Shown here one piece after another: positions 52,212 through 60,687 of a stretch of DNA of 64,000 nt; within the stretch, counting starts at the first letter, position 1; each line of letters starts with the position of its first letter. Both the position numbers and the translations under genes were made by a program. The notes under the pieces are model-generated. The model saw only the letters and a program-made list of their open reading frames with translations. It had not been told where the DNA came from and searched no databases. This stretch comes from Pseudobdellovibrio sp043760925 (GTDB taxonomy: Bacteria; Bdellovibrionota; Bdellovibrionia; Bdellovibrionales; Bdellovibrionaceae): assembly GCA_043760925.1 (NCBI GenBank), contig JAYUOK010000075.1:62001-126000 (forward strand), in the 5' to 3' direction.

Positions 52212-53831
52212 TTACTTTCGAAGATCGTCTTTTAAAGTTTTCAGTTGCGCCATTGTTTTCTTAAAACGCTTATGTTCAATATCTTTTAGGGCCAGCGCTT
52301 TTTCAACCTCAGCGGTTGCCTTCTCAATTTGTTTCATATCTTTTAGAATACGAACCCTTAAAAGATAAAGCTGTGGATCATTCCCTTCGCTGTACGCAAT
52401 TGCTTTGTCTGACAGGGCCAGCGCCGCTTCTAAGTTTTTATTCTTGTGTTGAAATCTGGCGTATTTTTCATAGTAAACATAAGTAGACGGATATTTCTTA
52501 ATCAGAGACTCATAGAGGGCCTCTACCTTTTTTATTTCGCCGGCTTCGCGCAGATACGCAATCGCAATCAGCATTTCGCCCGGCCGGTTAACGCTTAACT
52601 TTCTTTTTGAAAGAAGCTGGACGCTTCGATCTAAGGTTTTTTTCTTATCTTCTTTAAGTTCAAGCAACTCTTGAAGATTAGCTTTAGTATAAAGCATTTC
52701 TTCTTTTTCAAAGCTTGCGGCCTCTCCGTATGTGCTTTCCGATAATAACTGCTTCACATTTACTTTAAGCAATTGTTCAATTCGATTTACTGTTTCTGAT
52801 GCTTTAGACTTCATATCAGCTGAAAGTGGGCCCGCTTCTTTTTTATTCTCAATCAAAGTGGTTAGCCACCGAATCTGATCCCACTCAGATTCGGTCAAGG
52901 CGATGGCTTTTTCTAGCGTTTGTAGGTGGGCTTCTTTAGATTCTTTATTATCTTCAACGTTGTTTTCAGCACAGTTAACTTCTGCTGCCAGCTTGTACTT
53001 TCGATCTTCCGGTTTTTTAGAGATCGAAAGCCATTTTACCGCGTCCGTGCAATTCATCGAATTGTATTCGCGCATTCCCAGTTGAGACGCGGCCTCAAGG
53101 TCCCCTTGCGCCGCTTTGACTTGTAAACTTTGTGAGCTTGATTCTATTTTCTTAGTTTCGGCCGCCAAACTTTTTGCGAAAGTATTGGCTGGTTGAAAAT
53201 CAAGCCAACGGTAGACCTCTTCGCCTTTTGCATTTAACAGAATATGTGTCGGAATCGCTTTGATGTGAAATTTTTCAGATAGTTCGAAGTTCTCTACAAG
53301 ATCGCTGTTTACTTTCTTAAAATGAATCTTATTAAGCTCTTTAGCCACACTTGCCACCGGATAAGTTTCAGTCTGCATGCGGATACAGGCCGGACACCAT
53401 GGCGCCGAAAATATTAACAACGTCGGTTTGCCATCAACGCTTTCAAGGCTAGTGACCTTTTCGAAATTGACCGCTAAGGGCTTTTTTTCAACCTGGCTAA
53501 TTTGCGACGTGGCTAAATCGATCGAAGCCTGTTGCTGCTCGCAAACAGTTTTTTTATCATCGCAAACGTAAAAGCTAAGTTGTGCTTTTTTCGAATCTTT
53601 CGGGATTTTATAAATAAATGACTTTTCAGTCTTGGTGCTGGGTTTTGCGACGCTGCTTGATTCATCAAATTTAGCGCTGGCCGGTGCCTCTGTATTAAAG
53701 TGAAACCCACTCATGACGGTTAAGCGTATTTCATTTTTCGCAATTTTAGTTACCACTTTGCCATCCGTCAGGCGGGCGGCCAAACATAGCGTCGAGAATA
53801 AAGTTAATAGTATTGCGGTCGCTTTTTTCAT
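52212..53831 (-). CDS. Exported thioredoxin-like protein with DsbD-alpha-like and TPR regions
   Basis: 539 residues. Signal peptide to about residue 18. An N-terminal beta domain (20-108) contains FYVCDDKKTVCEQQ (Cys90 and Cys97), reminiscent of the DsbD N-terminal or TlpA-associated domain. Next is a thioredoxin fold with SAPWCPACIRM (Cys146-Cys149) and KAIPTHILL (cis-Pro). From about 230 on there are TPR-like helical repeats. Likely a periplasmic thiol-disulfide protein with a docking solenoid; whether it oxidises, reduces or isomerises is not shown. The ATG follows GGAGACAAA. Confidence 0.82.
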   Translation of the reverse strand: MKKATAILLTLFSTLCLAARLTDGKVVTKIAKNEIRLTVMSGFHFNTEAPASAKFDESSSVAKPSTKTEKSFIYKIPKDSKKAQLSFYVCDDKKTVCEQQQASIDLATSQISQVEKKPLAVNFEKVTSLESVDGKPTLLIFSAPWCPACIRMQTETYPVASVAKELNKIHFKKVNSDLVENFELSEKFHIKAIPTHILLNAKGEEVYRWLDFQPANTFAKSLAAETKKIESSSQSLQVKAAQGDLEAASQLGMREYNSMNCTDAVKWLSISKKPEDRKYKLAAEVNCAENNVEDNKESKEAHLQTLEKAIALTESEWDQIRWLTTLIENKKEAGPLSADMKSKASETVNRIEQLLKVNVKQLLSESTYGEAASFEKEEMLYTKANLQELLELKEDKKKTLDRSVQLLSKRKLSVNRPGEMLIAIAYLREAGEIKKVEALYESLIKKYPSTYVYYEKYARFQHKNKNLEAALALSDKAIAYSEGNDPQLYLLRVRILKDMKQIEKATAEVEKALALKDIEHKRFKKTMAQLKTLKDDLRK

Positions 53832-53900
53832 TTTGTCTCCATCGTTAGACGATGGGAAAAGCTTAGCATCAGGTTTGGACAGTTTACTAGCCTTTGAAAT

Positions 53901-53930
53901 AAAAAAAGCGAGGCATTGCTACCTCGCTTT
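53901..53930 (-). terminator. Terminator of the rpsF-rplI operon
   Basis: Minus strand: AAAGCGAGG/CCTCGCTTT stem (53930-53922 and 53913-53905) with a run of seven U (53907-53901). It lies 53 bp past the rplI stop. Confidence 0.85.
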
Positions 53931-53953
53931 CTTAAAACTATTGCAAATTTAGG

Positions 53954-53996
53954 GTACGCGCCTCGGGCTACGCGCCCCGATACTACGCGCGCTCGA
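53954..53996. repeat. Second copy of the 14-bp GC-rich tandem repeat, over the rplI stop codon
   Basis: Three imperfect units of CTACGCGCCCCGGA: 53954-53967, 53968-53982 (15 bp) and 53983-53996. The CTA of the third unit is the TAG stop of rplI on the minus strand, so the repeat encodes the last residues of L9 (VERA). It matches the array at 5029-5084, 49 kb away. Confidence 0.85.
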
Positions 53997-54426
53997 CTGC
54001 AACTTGAATTGGAGCTTCTACGCCCTCACCGTATTTAATTACAGCTTTGTGAGTTCCTAGAACTTTGATTGGCTCTTCAAGGTGAATATCTTTACGGTCT
54101 ACAGAGAAACCAAGTTTTTCTAAACCCTTAGAGATATCAGTTGTCGTAACAGTTCCGAAAAGCTTGTCATTGTCGCCTGCATTTAATTTAAAGCTTACAG
54201 TTGTACCTTTAATTTTATTTAGCATTGCTTGACGCTCGCCCATTGCTTTTTTCTTTTTTGATTCAGCAACGCGCTTCAAATGGTTGTATTCATTTTCGCG
54301 GCTTTCAGTAGCTTCTAGAGCCAATTTTCTTGGGAAAAGCAAATTTCTTGCAAAGCCTTCAGAAACGTTCACTAGATCGCCGACTTTTCCTAAGTCTTTA
54401 ACGTCTTTTTGTAAAATAACTTTCAT
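53983..54426 (-). CDS. rplI: 50S ribosomal protein L9
   Basis: Two-domain L9 of the large subunit, restrains neighbouring ribosomes during translation. N-terminal KVILQKDVKDLGKVGDLVNVSEGFARN is diagnostic; the connecting helix (RENEYNHLKRVAESKKKKA) and C-terminal domain follow. 147 residues. The last codons and the stop come from a GC-rich repeat unit. It shares its operon with the DUF2232-like gene and rpsF. The ATG follows GAGGATTAT. Confidence 0.96.
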   Translation of the reverse strand: MKVILQKDVKDLGKVGDLVNVSEGFARNLLFPRKLALEATESRENEYNHLKRVAESKKKKAMGERQAMLNKIKGTTVSFKLNAGDNDKLFGTVTTTDISKGLEKLGFSVDRKDIHLEEPIKVLGTHKAVIKYGEGVEAPIQVAVERA

Positions 54427-54450
54427 ATAATCCTCACTTTATTAATTAAA

Positions 54451-55344
54451 CTAACTTTTTGCTTTTCTTCGCATGAGCCTTCGGAAGTCAGCCCAGTAAT
54501 CAACAAGCCCCATGAAAACAATAAACGGTGCAAGTTGAAAGATAATTAGTAAATACGTAATCGCGCGCATAATGGCGCCAAAACGCATAAATCTCATCGT
54601 AAACTCAACGACGGCCAATCCTTGAAAAAAGAAGGCGACGCCGGCGACGATTAATAAATTAATACTAACCACTTTGATTAACTTTTGATCGAGATCGATG
54701 ATCGAGAATAAAAGCGCGAATAACGAAACCCAAATAAAAACATCTGGAAGCCGAAACTCAAGCCAGCGAAGGCCTGAAGCTACTTTTTCTCTTTGTATCT
54801 GAAACATTCTTACGACTCTTGATTCGAGTAAAAACCCTAAAGCTAAAGCTCCAAATAAACTTGCAACAAAAAATCCCGGTAAATAGCGAACCAAAGTTGC
54901 TGCTTCGATTTTACTGTCCGGAAACGCTTTGTTTAAAGCTTCACGAGAAGGCTCAACTAATTGGAGAAGCATGTTCGAATCGGCTTGATTTTTTAAAACC
55001 AGTGCGTAACCGATCCAAGCAAATATAATCCCAGCTAATAATGAGATCATGCCTGCATGTCTCCAGCTGATTCCTCGTTTTTCCAATTCACTGTAAGAGC
55101 CTAAAGTCATCCAGATTGCTCCTAAGTAAACGGCGGCCTGAGAAACTTGATTATCTTTCGTTCCAACCAAGAATAAAGCTGCAACAAACACAATAAAGAC
55201 CGACCAAAAAACTCGAGATCGAGCTGAAACAGAAAAAGCCCTTAAGAATGGAGCTCCAAAAAAAGAAAATAGAATAGACATAGCAACGCTGGCTAGTCCT
55301 AGCATCCAAACTCTTTTGTTATTTTTCTGTTCAACTAAGTTCAT
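54451..55344 (-). CDS. DUF2232/YybS-like polytopic membrane protein
   Basis: 297 residues with about eight predicted membrane helices (for example MISLLAGIIFAWIGYALVL and YLPGFFVASLFGALALGFLL). The position between rpsF and rplI and the overall pattern match the YybS/DUF2232 family, whose function is unknown. In the common arrangement rpsR lies here too; it does not in this window. The ATG follows AGGA with eight-base spacing. Confidence 0.78.
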   Translation of the reverse strand: MNLVEQKNNKRVWMLGLASVAMSILFSFFGAPFLRAFSVSARSRVFWSVFIVFVAALFLVGTKDNQVSQAAVYLGAIWMTLGSYSELEKRGISWRHAGMISLLAGIIFAWIGYALVLKNQADSNMLLQLVEPSREALNKAFPDSKIEAATLVRYLPGFFVASLFGALALGFLLESRVVRMFQIQREKVASGLRWLEFRLPDVFIWVSLFALLFSIIDLDQKLIKVVSINLLIVAGVAFFFQGLAVVEFTMRFMRFGAIMRAITYLLIIFQLAPFIVFMGLVDYWADFRRLMRRKAKS

Positions 55345-55367
55345 TGATCAATCCTGACAACGTTCGA

Positions 55368-55835
55368 TTACATGTCTTCTTTATCGTATCTTTCAGAACG
55401 AGCTTGCATCGCCGCTTGACGACGTAGCTGCTGTTTAGCTTCACGTTCTTTTTCACGAGCTGCTGAATCAGATAAACCTTTTTTGAAGGCTTCAGCGTGC
55501 TTAGACATTGGTACGCGCTCATCAAGCTTGGTGTGCATAAAGCGTAAAACTTTATCGTTGATGCGCATTGTACGCTCTAACTCAGCTACGGCTTGTGGGT
55601 TTGCTTCGAAAATCGAGTGAAAGTACACAGCTTTTCGTAGTTTACCAATCGGCGTTGCTAGGTTTCTTTTTCCCCACGTTTCTAACGTGTGAATTGAACC
55701 TTTAAAGTTAGCAATTGTTGTTTTGTTTTTTTTGAAAAGCTCTTTTTGCTCTTCAGCTGATGAATCTGGGTGCATAAGGATAACAACCTCATACGGCCGC
55801 TTAAGATCGAGCTTCGCTTGTGCGCTAGCTTCCAT
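55368..55835 (-). CDS. rpsF: 30S ribosomal protein S6
   Basis: Small-subunit protein that pairs with S18. The core RPYEVVILMHP, then ETWGKRNLATPIGK and YFHSIFEA, fits S6. 155 residues, with a C-terminal basic tail (about residues 120-155, rich in Arg, Lys, Ala, Glu). The ATG at 55835 follows AAGGGAATATCT. First gene of the operon. The missing rpsR partner next door is noted separately. Confidence 0.95.
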   Translation of the reverse strand: MEASAQAKLDLKRPYEVVILMHPDSSAEEQKELFKKNKTTIANFKGSIHTLETWGKRNLATPIGKLRKAVYFHSIFEANPQAVAELERTMRINDKVLRFMHTKLDERVPMSKHAEAFKKGLSDSAAREKEREAKQQLRRQAAMQARSERYDKEDM

Positions 55836-55856
55836 AGATATTCCCTTCGGTTAAAG

Positions 55857-55880
55857 GCCCCTCCACAATTGGGGGACCAA
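55857..55880 (-). promoter_or_regulatory. Hairpin in the rpsF leader
   Basis: Minus strand GGTCCCC / GGGGCC pairing with a single-U bulge closes a loop of about ten bases, some 20 bases ahead of the S6 ribosome site. S6-S18 leader motifs regulate rpsF in many bacteria; the match to that motif is not established here. Confidence 0.35.
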
Positions 55881-55894
55881 GGATGACTTTTAAT

Positions 55895-55923
55895 GTTTTA
55901 TTGGTCTAACACCGAGTTGATAA
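55895..55923 (-). promoter_or_regulatory. Sigma-70-like promoter for rpsF operon
   Basis: Minus strand TTATCA (55923-55918), 17-bp spacer, TAAAAC (55900-55895). The same -10 hexamer precedes tRNA-Ser. It abuts the divergent promoter for the FHA gene. Confidence 0.55.
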
Positions 55924-55924
55924 G

Positions 55925-55954
55925 TGGACAAGCCCTGATTCAATCCCCTATGAT
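55925..55954 (+). promoter_or_regulatory. Promoter for the FHA-like gene, implying a leaderless mRNA
   Basis: TGGACA (55925-55930), 18-bp spacer, TATGAT (55949-55954), each five of six to consensus. The predicted start (about 55961) lies within 2 bases of the ATG at 55963, and no ribosome site precedes it. Confidence 0.5.
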
Positions 55955-55962
55955 TATAGCCT

Positions 55963-56628
55963 ATGAAAATCGAGCTTGAAGTCCTTGATGGACCCCAGAA
56001 AGGTAAACGCATTCCACTTAAAAACGGACTGCAATTAGGTCGCTTAGCGGGCCCCCTTTCGTTCGAGGACGGCCAAATGGCCGATTTGCATGGAGTTTTG
56101 TCTTTTGATCAGAAAAAGCTTTGGTATATCGAATGCTTAGCTCCATCTAAGCTTCGGCTTGGTATAGAAGAAAAAGACCGTGCGCAGCTTCTAATGGGCC
56201 TGGTTTTTCACTTGGGACAAACCGGTTTCAAAGTCGTTGAGCGTCCACCTTTGGCCTTTGCAACGTGGGAAGACGGAGTCAAAGATTGGCTTCGAAATAA
56301 CCCCGGTCGATTGGTGGCGCATGAACTTTTTTTCTTTCTGAATGCCGTCCGTTTGACCTTTACTCAGGGGCCTCAGTTTGAGGAGTTTTATACGCTCAGT
56401 TACGGGCCCCGAGAAATCGGCTTTAATAATTTAGATCTGAATATTAAAGATCCAACAGCGCCCCCCCGTGTTGCTAAGTTTTTTCAAATTGGCGATCAAG
56501 TATATATCGAAAACCTTTGTGGAGAAAAAGCTCTGATTAATGATAAAACTTTTGATCAACATCCCCTTTCAAACGGGGATCGACTAACAGTTGCATCGAA
56601 TGTGATAGAATTGAGTTTATTAAAGTGA
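55963..56628 (+). CDS. Protein with two FHA-like domains
   Basis: 221 residues. Two beta-rich modules with FHA spacing: residues about 3-75 (ELEVLDGPQKGKRIPLKNG, LQLGR) and about 150-220 (YGPREIGFNNLDLNIKDP, then LINDKTFDQHPLSNGDRLTV). The central stretch is helical. The Ser/Asn/His phosphothreonine-binding triad is not clearly conserved, so either copy may not bind phosphopeptide. The last bases overlap the hydrolase start (GTGA). No ribosome site is seen; see the promoter entry. Confidence 0.72.
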   Translation: MKIELEVLDGPQKGKRIPLKNGLQLGRLAGPLSFEDGQMADLHGVLSFDQKKLWYIECLAPSKLRLGIEEKDRAQLLMGLVFHLGQTGFKVVERPPLAFATWEDGVKDWLRNNPGRLVAHELFFFLNAVRLTFTQGPQFEEFYTLSYGPREIGFNNLDLNIKDPTAPPRVAKFFQIGDQVYIENLCGEKALINDKTFDQHPLSNGDRLTVASNVIELSLLK

Positions 56629-57512
56629 GCAATTCACCAAATCAATTTATTGAAAAGAAAACCGGAACTTTCAAGGCGTTCGATGGAACACCAATTTATT
56701 ATGAGGTGCGCGGACAAGGTGAGCCGATTGTTTTTATTTACGGAATCGCCTGTCTGATGAATCACTGGCATTTACAAGTCGAACACTTTTCTAAAACTCA
56801 TCAAGTCATCTTGTTTGATATCCGTGGTCACCATAAAAGCACTCCGGTGGTTAATACAAATAATTTTAAGTTCGAGCATCTTGCGTTTGATATAAAGGGT
56901 TTGTTAAGTCACCTCGAAATCAAGCAGGCGCACTTCGTCGGGCATAGTTTTGGTGTTCCTTATCTTATTAAAACTTACGAACAGTTTCCTGAGTTATTTA
57001 AATCGATGTCCTTTATTAATGGCTTTGCAAGAAACCCATTAAAAAAACTTTTTGGTCTTGAGTTCGTAGAGCCTTTATTTCATTTCATGCGAGAACAGCA
57101 TCGAAAGTCACCTGACCTTTGGAATAATTTATGGCGTGGGCTGATCGATAACCCAATTGCTTTTCAGTTTGCAGCCTTGGCGGGTGGTTTTAATATTCGC
57201 CTGACGCAGTTTAAAGATATCGAAATGTATGGCCGAGGAGTTTCGCGTTTAGAGCTTGTTTATTTTTTCGAAATATTTGAACAGCTTTTACAGTTTGACG
57301 CCCGCGAAGTACTTCCGCAAATTGATTGTCCTACTTTGATAATTACTGGCGACAAAGACATGCTAACGCCAACTTCTTATCAAAAAGAAATGCATGATAA
57401 TATAAAAAATTCTGAGTACCTTTTGATACCGTATGGCTCGCATTGCTGTCAGTTGGATATGCCAGATTTTTTGAACCTCAAATTGCGCGAATTCATTGTA
57501 AAAAACAGTTAA
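56625..57512 (+). CDS. Alpha/beta hydrolase
   Basis: 295 residues with the canonical catalytic elements: VGHSFGVP nucleophile elbow (Ser108), an acid in GDKDMLTP and the His in GSHCCQ near the C-terminus; FIYGIACLMNHW corresponds to the oxyanion-hole region. Substrate cannot be named. The start is GTG 56625 overlapping the FHA-like stop, so the two are coupled; a regulatory link between them is speculation. Confidence 0.87.
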   Translation: MSNSPNQFIEKKTGTFKAFDGTPIYYEVRGQGEPIVFIYGIACLMNHWHLQVEHFSKTHQVILFDIRGHHKSTPVVNTNNFKFEHLAFDIKGLLSHLEIKQAHFVGHSFGVPYLIKTYEQFPELFKSMSFINGFARNPLKKLFGLEFVEPLFHFMREQHRKSPDLWNNLWRGLIDNPIAFQFAALAGGFNIRLTQFKDIEMYGRGVSRLELVYFFEIFEQLLQFDAREVLPQIDCPTLIITGDKDMLTPTSYQKEMHDNIKNSEYLLIPYGSHCCQLDMPDFLNLKLREFIVKNS

Positions 57513-57529
57513 CGGTTTTCGTTTTAAAG

Positions 57530-57558
57530 AAAAAACCCGCAATTGCTGCGGGTTTTTT
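57530..57558. terminator. Bidirectional intrinsic terminator
   Basis: AAAAAACCCGC (57530-57540), loop AATTGCT, GCGGGTTTTTT (57548-57558), with A/U runs on both sides. Serves the hydrolase (plus) and the S8 protease (minus). Confidence 0.9.
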
Positions 57559-57583
57559 CTGATTTAAATTTGTAGCTCTTAAA

Positions 57584-59221
57584 TTATCTTCTAAAAGCAA
57601 CTTTAGTAATTTTCCATCCGCCTTTTTCAACTGATCCATCCGACTTAAAGACAAGCTTTGCGCTGTCGCCCGCGATGATCGCCGAAAACATGTCGTCATT
57701 GTGACCACTTAAAACCTGCACGGTGCTTCCGGCCGCATCAAAAATTGTCAGCGTGTCGTAGTTTCCTTCGGTCTCAAATTTTTCGAAGTAAAGAGCCATT
57801 TCTTTTGCTCCTTCAAATCTCACATCAACTGTTTGGTCAGTATCTTTTAAGTACGGCATTGCCGATGCATGATTCATCGGTGCCGTTTCCCAATTCACTG
57901 GATCATTCATATCTGGCGGAGGCGTTGTATTTGTTAATGCATTGTATGCATTCAATAAGCCGCCCGTTCTTGTTTTGTTTCTTAAACCCATGATTGGACG
58001 GGCTGTCTGCATTAATCTTTGCTTCACCTCAAGAGCCGTTAATAGTGGTTCGTTGGCCCAAATTAAAGCCGCGACGCCCGACACATGTGGGGTGGCCATC
58101 GAAGTTCCAGACCAAGAATCATAAGCTCCACCAGTTGAAGAATAAATGTTTACGCCCGGGGCGCCTAGATGAACTGATCTTTTTCCGTAATTTGAAAAGT
58201 CAGCCATTTCTCCTTTATTATTAATTGCTGCAACAGCAAGTATGTTTTCAACCTCGAAAGAGGCCGGGTAGGCTGGCATCTGATCGTTATTTGAAGCGCT
58301 ATTTCCTGCGGCTGCGATGAAAATTGTTCCGGCTTTATTTGAGGCATCAATAACATCGAACAATGTTTGAGAAAATTCACCACCGCCCCAAGAATTACTT
58401 AATACTTTGGCCCCCATTCGCGTAGCGTAATCAATCGCTTTAATTGCGTCTTCCAGCGTTCCTGATCCGTTTGCATCAAGAAATTTAACGGCCATTAATT
58501 CTACATCCCACGCAACTCCTACGATACCTTTTTCATCGTTGCCTTTGGCGCCGATCGTACCCGCGCAATGTGAGCCGTGCCCTTGATCATCGCTTGCATT
58601 CCCAGAATTTGTAATCGCGTTGTATCCGTGGATATCATCAACAACACCATTATTATCGTCATCAATTCCGGCTGTACCTTTTGCTTCAGCTTCGTTCGTC
58701 CATAAATTATCAATCAAATCTGGATGATTGAAATCGATACCTGTATCGATCACAGCAACTAAAACTTTTTTTGAGCCCGTTTGAATGTCCCAGGCTTTTT
58801 CCACATCAATATCCACACCGGTCAAGCCAACGCCGCCTTCAGAATCAAGTTGTCCGATATTTTTTAAACCCCATAGTTGACCTAATAGTGGGTCATTTGG
58901 TGTCTTATTAATTCGGTAAATAAAATTGGGCTCAACAACTTCAACTAATTCATTCGAAGCTAAGCTTTTAATTGCTGAATGAGTTGTTTCAAAAACTGGT
59001 TTTTTAACAACGATGATATTAAGAGCTGGAATCGTTGATTTAATAGAAACTCTTAGTTGTTGAGAAAGCGAGCTCATGCTCAGCTTATTAACATTCTTTT
59101 TTAATCGAACAACGTATTCACCAGGAACCGCTTCGGCCGTGTGTTTGGCGGCATAGGCTTGGGTTGCGAAGACAGTTATTAGTAAGGTCGCGATTTGTAT
59201 ACCGATAGCTCTAGACAACAT
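57584..59221 (-). CDS. Secreted subtilisin-like (S8) protease with CUB-like C-terminal domain
   Basis: 545 residues: signal peptide to about residue 24; inhibitor I9-type prodomain (about 34-103); catalytic domain with VIDTGID (Asp159), GHGSHCAG (His215), AAGN (Asn307) and SGTSMATPHVSG (Ser374). The last about 105 residues look like a CUB domain: YDTLTIFDAAG, LVFKSDGSVEKGGW. CUB domains are common in animal proteins and occasional in bacterial proteases. Monocistronic, ends at a strong terminator. Secretion fits prey digestion, which is inference. Confidence 0.93.
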   Translation of the reverse strand: MLSRAIGIQIATLLITVFATQAYAAKHTAEAVPGEYVVRLKKNVNKLSMSSLSQQLRVSIKSTIPALNIIVVKKPVFETTHSAIKSLASNELVEVVEPNFIYRINKTPNDPLLGQLWGLKNIGQLDSEGGVGLTGVDIDVEKAWDIQTGSKKVLVAVIDTGIDFNHPDLIDNLWTNEAEAKGTAGIDDDNNGVVDDIHGYNAITNSGNASDDQGHGSHCAGTIGAKGNDEKGIVGVAWDVELMAVKFLDANGSGTLEDAIKAIDYATRMGAKVLSNSWGGGEFSQTLFDVIDASNKAGTIFIAAAGNSASNNDQMPAYPASFEVENILAVAAINNKGEMADFSNYGKRSVHLGAPGVNIYSSTGGAYDSWSGTSMATPHVSGVAALIWANEPLLTALEVKQRLMQTARPIMGLRNKTRTGGLLNAYNALTNTTPPPDMNDPVNWETAPMNHASAMPYLKDTDQTVDVRFEGAKEMALYFEKFETEGNYDTLTIFDAAGSTVQVLSGHNDDMFSAIIAGDSAKLVFKSDGSVEKGGWKITKVAFRR

Positions 59222-59354
59222 TTTATTTCCCTTCCGTGAGAAAATTAATAAGTTGTTTAAAGCGTATCAACACCGACAGAAGCCTAGCAAAAATTATTAC
59301 GGTACCAACTTGAAACTAGACGTTGGGCTATTGGTCGCGAAGGAAAGCCAGAAT

Positions 59355-59588
59355 CTACTTAGCTTTTTTCGAATTTGAAAAAATGGGTTCTTCAAAATCA
59401 AAAGAAAGTTGGTTGGGGAACGAAACTATCTTTTGAGGATTGTCTTGAATAATTTTTTTCTCGCTCGGCGTAAGAACATCGACCCCTGATGATTGCTTAA
59501 TTAGATATTTTAGAAAAGCTTCCTTTGCAGAATCTGATGCATTTTGATTAAAGCCCATGTCTTTCATCAACTCGCTTATCTTTTTCAT
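59355..59588 (-). CDS. Small basic protein, function unknown
   Basis: Not recognised. 77 residues, helical N-terminus (MKKISELMKDMGFNQ), then a predicted extended part with LTPSEKKIIQDNPQKIVSFP. No membrane helix or signal. AAGGAG precedes the ATG with good spacing. An AAGAACG/CGTTCTT inverted repeat (59601-59618) abuts that ribosome site. Expressed alone or with the downstream S8 protease gene. Confidence 0.68.
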   Translation of the reverse strand: MKKISELMKDMGFNQNASDSAKEAFLKYLIKQSSGVDVLTPSEKKIIQDNPQKIVSFPNQLSFDFEEPIFSNSKKAK

Positions 59589-59786
59589 CTGAACTCCTTA
59601 AAGAACGTATTCGTTCTTATCGTCATTTCGAGGTGCAGAATTAAGATGAAAGTCGAGTTGTTGTAAAGTTTTGAGTGAATCAAGATGTTGTCTTATTTTA
59701 AGACGACATACCGCAAAGCGCATGGTTAAGCGCTTACCAACAGAGAATTTTATTCTAGATATGCGTTTTGCTTATGTGTGTTCGCG

Positions 59787-60683
59787 TTAGAATTGATCGA
59801 CTCGATTAAGCACAAAGCTTCCAATTGTTTTCGTTGTGCCGTTTTGAAGTCGCTCATAAAAATATCCCGCAAGCTGATTCGTTTCAGTTTTATAAACTTG
59901 GTAGAAACTGCTGGCGCTGCCAAGGTTTAAAATTAGACCCGAGCTTTCAGGCATTACAAAGCCTAATTTATCAGTTTCTGAATGATGAACATTTTTTCTT
60001 CCATTTTGTATGGTCTGAATTTTTACGTTCGCTTTTTCTTGATTTCCAGTGATATCGAAAATTAAAGTAGAAAAAGGGGCGCCGTCGATAGCCATCAAGC
60101 GCCCACGATACGAACCAAAGATGCTTTGAAACTGCGAGAGCTCTCCTGGCTTAGAGGCCTTCAGTGCGCTACTTAAGTCTTTGATCTCAACATTTTTTAG
60201 AATACTTTTTACTTCTTTTGAACTTTGCGCGTTGACCAGCATCCACTCGAAAGACTTCATTTTCTTTTGATTGGCCAGGTACGTTTCTAATTTCTTTTCG
60301 TCGCGTTCTGCCGGCAGCCTTGCTGGCTTCGGTTTTTCTATTGCAACTTCAGGCGGAGCCTTTGTTTCTTCGGCTTTTTGCTCTTTTATTTTCAAAAATG
60401 CTTCTTGATTTTGAATTCGCAAACCTAAGTCGACTAGAAACACATTAAGAATTTGCGCAAGCAACTCTTCGGTTTTTTGCGTTTCAGCTGTATTTAAAAT
60501 GTTTTGAAGTTTGGTACGGGCGTTTGCCACATCATTGTTAGCGAATTCTGCGGCTGTTCTGCCTTTTAGTAACGACTGATATGCTTCTGATTCTTGAAAC
60601 TTCTGTTCGCCATGATTGCGGCCGAACATGAACGAAGCGACTACTAAACTAAGGACGCCGAAAATTTTAAAAAAATCTTTCAT
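59787..60683 (-). CDS. Membrane-anchored protein, function unknown
   Basis: 298 residues: one N-terminal helix (about 5-23, FKIFGVLSLVVASFMFGR), a charged helical part with AETKAPPEVAIEKPKPA linker, then a beta-rich C-terminal domain (MAIDGAPFSTLIFDI, YKTETNQLAGYFYER). No family recognised. It follows the HNH nuclease gene by 4 bp, so the two are cotranscribed. Confidence 0.68.
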   Translation of the reverse strand: MKDFFKIFGVLSLVVASFMFGRNHGEQKFQESEAYQSLLKGRTAAEFANNDVANARTKLQNILNTAETQKTEELLAQILNVFLVDLGLRIQNQEAFLKIKEQKAEETKAPPEVAIEKPKPARLPAERDEKKLETYLANQKKMKSFEWMLVNAQSSKEVKSILKNVEIKDLSSALKASKPGELSQFQSIFGSYRGRLMAIDGAPFSTLIFDITGNQEKANVKIQTIQNGRKNVHHSETDKLGFVMPESSGLILNLGSASSFYQVYKTETNQLAGYFYERLQNGTTKTIGSFVLNRVDQF

Positions 60684-60687
60684 CCTA

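Noticed and set aside
55331..55525. rpsR hidden in another frame near rpsF
   Set aside because: The frame shows no S18 motifs; it is a shadow of rpsF.
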